Assembly (NCBI RefSeq): GCF_001591965.1
Contig: NZ_BCVX01000003.1
Coordinates: 310,001 to 374,000 of the forward strand
Direction: 5' to 3'
Length of the DNA stretch: 64,000 nucleotides
Origin: Lysinibacillus odysseyi 34hs-1 = NBRC 100172
GTDB lineage: Bacteria > Bacillota > Bacilli > Bacillales_A > Planococcaceae
Positions within the stretch are counted from its first letter, which is position 1. Each line of letters opens with the position of its first letter. Both the position numbers and the translations under genes were made by a program. Shown here one piece after another: positions 63,098-64,000 of this stretch. The notes below the pieces were generated by a model, which saw only the letters and a list, made by a program, of their open reading frames with translations, was not told the DNA's origin and did no database searches.

Positions 63098-63916
63098 TTA
63101 TAGCATTTTCTCTTGTTCTATTCTATCAATAATACAGTTGGCTGTCTCTTCAACTGCCTTATTCGTCACATCTATTACCTCACAGCCGACTTTTTCTACC
63201 ACTTGATAGAAATGAGCAATTTCTTCCTCTATACGGTCATGCTGTGCGTATGTAGCACCTTCTCCTAATCCGAGGGCTATCAGGCGTTCTTTGCGGATAT
63301 TATTTAATTGGCCCGGCGAAATAACAAGTCCAAAACATTTTTTCGGATCTACCATAAATAATTCAGCAGGTGGATCAACTTCCGGTACAAGCGGAACATT
63401 GGCAACTTTATACCGTTTATGAGCCAGATACTGTGACAACGGTGTTTTAGATGTACGGGATACTCCTACCAATACAATATCTGCAAGCAGGATTCCCCGC
63501 GGGTCGCGGCCATCATCATACTTTACCGCAAACTCCACTGCTTCAATTTTTTCAAAGTAATACTCATCCAGCTGGTGTACAATACCAGGCAGCTCAAGTG
63601 GTTTTTGCTTAATCTTGCTTTCCAGCAGGTCCAGCATAGGCCCTAGCAAATCAATGACCGCAACATTGTGTTTAACACCCAGGTCATGCAATGCTGCGCG
63701 TAACTCTTTTTCGACAAGTGTATAAATGATAATGGCATCTTGCTTTTTAGCGATACTTATAATCTGCAGGAGATGATCCTGCTCATGAATGTGAGGAAAT
63801 CTGCGGATCTCCACCTGTTCAAAATGTGGTCTAAATTGACTGACAACAGCCTTTACTGCCAGGTCCCCTGTCTCACCAACGGAATCAGAAACGACAAAAA
63901 AACGTAATTTCTCCAT
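63098..63916 (-). CDS. yqfL: Pyruvate, phosphate dikinase regulatory protein (PPSR/DUF299)
   Basis: 272 residues. FFVVSDSVGETG is the family N-terminus and GVSRTSKTP the P-loop. Acts as a bifunctional kinase/phosphorylase of PEP-metabolising enzymes (PPDK or PEP synthase). The start at 63916 is ten bases after the preceding stop. In B. subtilis yqfL is paired with ccpN, as here. Confidence 0.93.
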   Translation of the reverse strand: MEKLRFFVVSDSVGETGDLAVKAVVSQFRPHFEQVEIRRFPHIHEQDHLLQIISIAKKQDAIIIYTLVEKELRAALHDLGVKHNVAVIDLLGPMLDLLESKIKQKPLELPGIVHQLDEYYFEKIEAVEFAVKYDDGRDPRGILLADIVLVGVSRTSKTPLSQYLAHKRYKVANVPLVPEVDPPAELFMVDPKKCFGLVISPGQLNNIRKERLIALGLGEGATYAQHDRIEEEIAHFYQVVEKVGCEVIDVTNKAVEETANCIIDRIEQEKML

Positions 63917-63926
63917 GGGCTGCACC

Positions 63927-64000
63927 TTACAGGTCATGCGTTTCCGCAAGTGAAATAAACGCCTTCGTAATATTTGTCTTAGTTAGACGACCAACAATCT
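63927..64000 (-). CDS. ccpN: C-terminal end of CcpN (partial, cut by window)
   Basis: Only 23 codons plus stop are visible: IVGRLTKTNITKAFISLAE and then THDL. The GRLTKTNITKAF pattern is the end of a CBS domain. Synteny with yqfL points to CcpN, the repressor of gluconeogenic genes. The frame is not closed at the window edge. Confidence 0.7.
   Translation of the reverse strand, partial: IVGRLTKTNITKAFISLAETHDL

Noticed and set aside
1-64000. Prophage, insertion sequence, CRISPR array, tRNA or rRNA genes
   Set aside because: No integrase, transposase, phage gene, spaced repeat array or recognisable tRNA/rRNA sequence was seen on either strand.

Overview
The window looks like core chromosome of a low-to-moderate GC Gram-positive of the order Bacillales. 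Its gene content and order match, in inverted orientation, the yqfL-dnaG-sigA ... yqfNOP-cshB-nfo ... zur-yqfW-ispG-yqfZ-yqgB-yqgC-sodA ... pbpA-pst ... yqgN-rpmG-yqgQ-yqgS ... yqgW-yqgX-yqgY stretch of Bacillus subtilis. A Trp T-box in front of trpE, an SLH-domain surface protein, the loss of glcK and gluP, and the inserted accessory genes fit a Caryophanaceae/Planococcaceae member (Solibacillus/Lysinibacillus-like). That placement is inference. I see no prophage, transposase, CRISPR array, tRNA or rRNA.

Layout. 1-7.7 kb: the end of a SufR/ArsR-type regulator, then yqgY, yqgX, yqgW, an LtaS-type lipoteichoic acid synthase (yqgS), yqgQ, yqgN, rpmG, two small envelope proteins and an MFS exporter. 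7.8-11 kb: an OhrR-type peroxide sensor coupled to a glutathione-peroxidase-like gene behind a perfect 20-bp palindrome, a carboxymuconolactone-decarboxylase-fold protein, and an ECF sigma/anti-sigma pair. 11-18 kb: trpE-trpG under a T-box with a UGG specifier, a degenerate vWA-like protein, a lipoprotein, an alpha/beta hydrolase and arginase. 18-29 kb: a phosphorus block made of pstSCAB-phoU with a Pho-box array, then a complete 2-aminoethylphosphonate uptake and degradation operon (ATPase, fused double permease, binding lipoprotein, phnW, phnX) with its own Pho-like repeats and a divergent DeoR-type regulator. 29-39 kb: pbpA, a fluC pair, an SLH protein behind a structured leader, sodA, yqgC, yqgB, a yqfZ-like LysM protein, ispG, yqfW, a lipoprotein and a sigma-B-type csbD. 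39-50 kb: a PAS-GAF-GGDEF-EAL protein, an esterase-like protein lacking its serine, azlCD, a TPR protein, a cobalamin salvage operon (cobU-cobS-cobC plus a second short CobU-like gene), zur with its zinc ABC transporter and a Zur box. 50-64 kb: yqfT, an S13 D-Ala-D-Ala carboxypeptidase, nfo, cshB, yqfQ, ispH, yqfO, trmK, cccA, a membrane protein, sigA, dnaG, yqfL and the last codons of ccpN.

How it works together. Most of the region is housekeeping: isoprenoid synthesis, replication and transcription initiation, wall synthesis and DNA repair. Nutrient-acquisition modules sit inside it: phosphate and phosphonate under apparent Pho control, zinc under Zur, tryptophan under a T-box, cobinamide salvage and branched-chain amino acid export. 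The least explained items are the structured leader before the SLH gene, a perfect 22-bp palindrome at 4055-4076, a G7 tract that decides the C-terminus of the phosphonate permease, the Ser-to-Asn esterase, and the paired CobU genes. I found no convincing wholly new multi-gene system.
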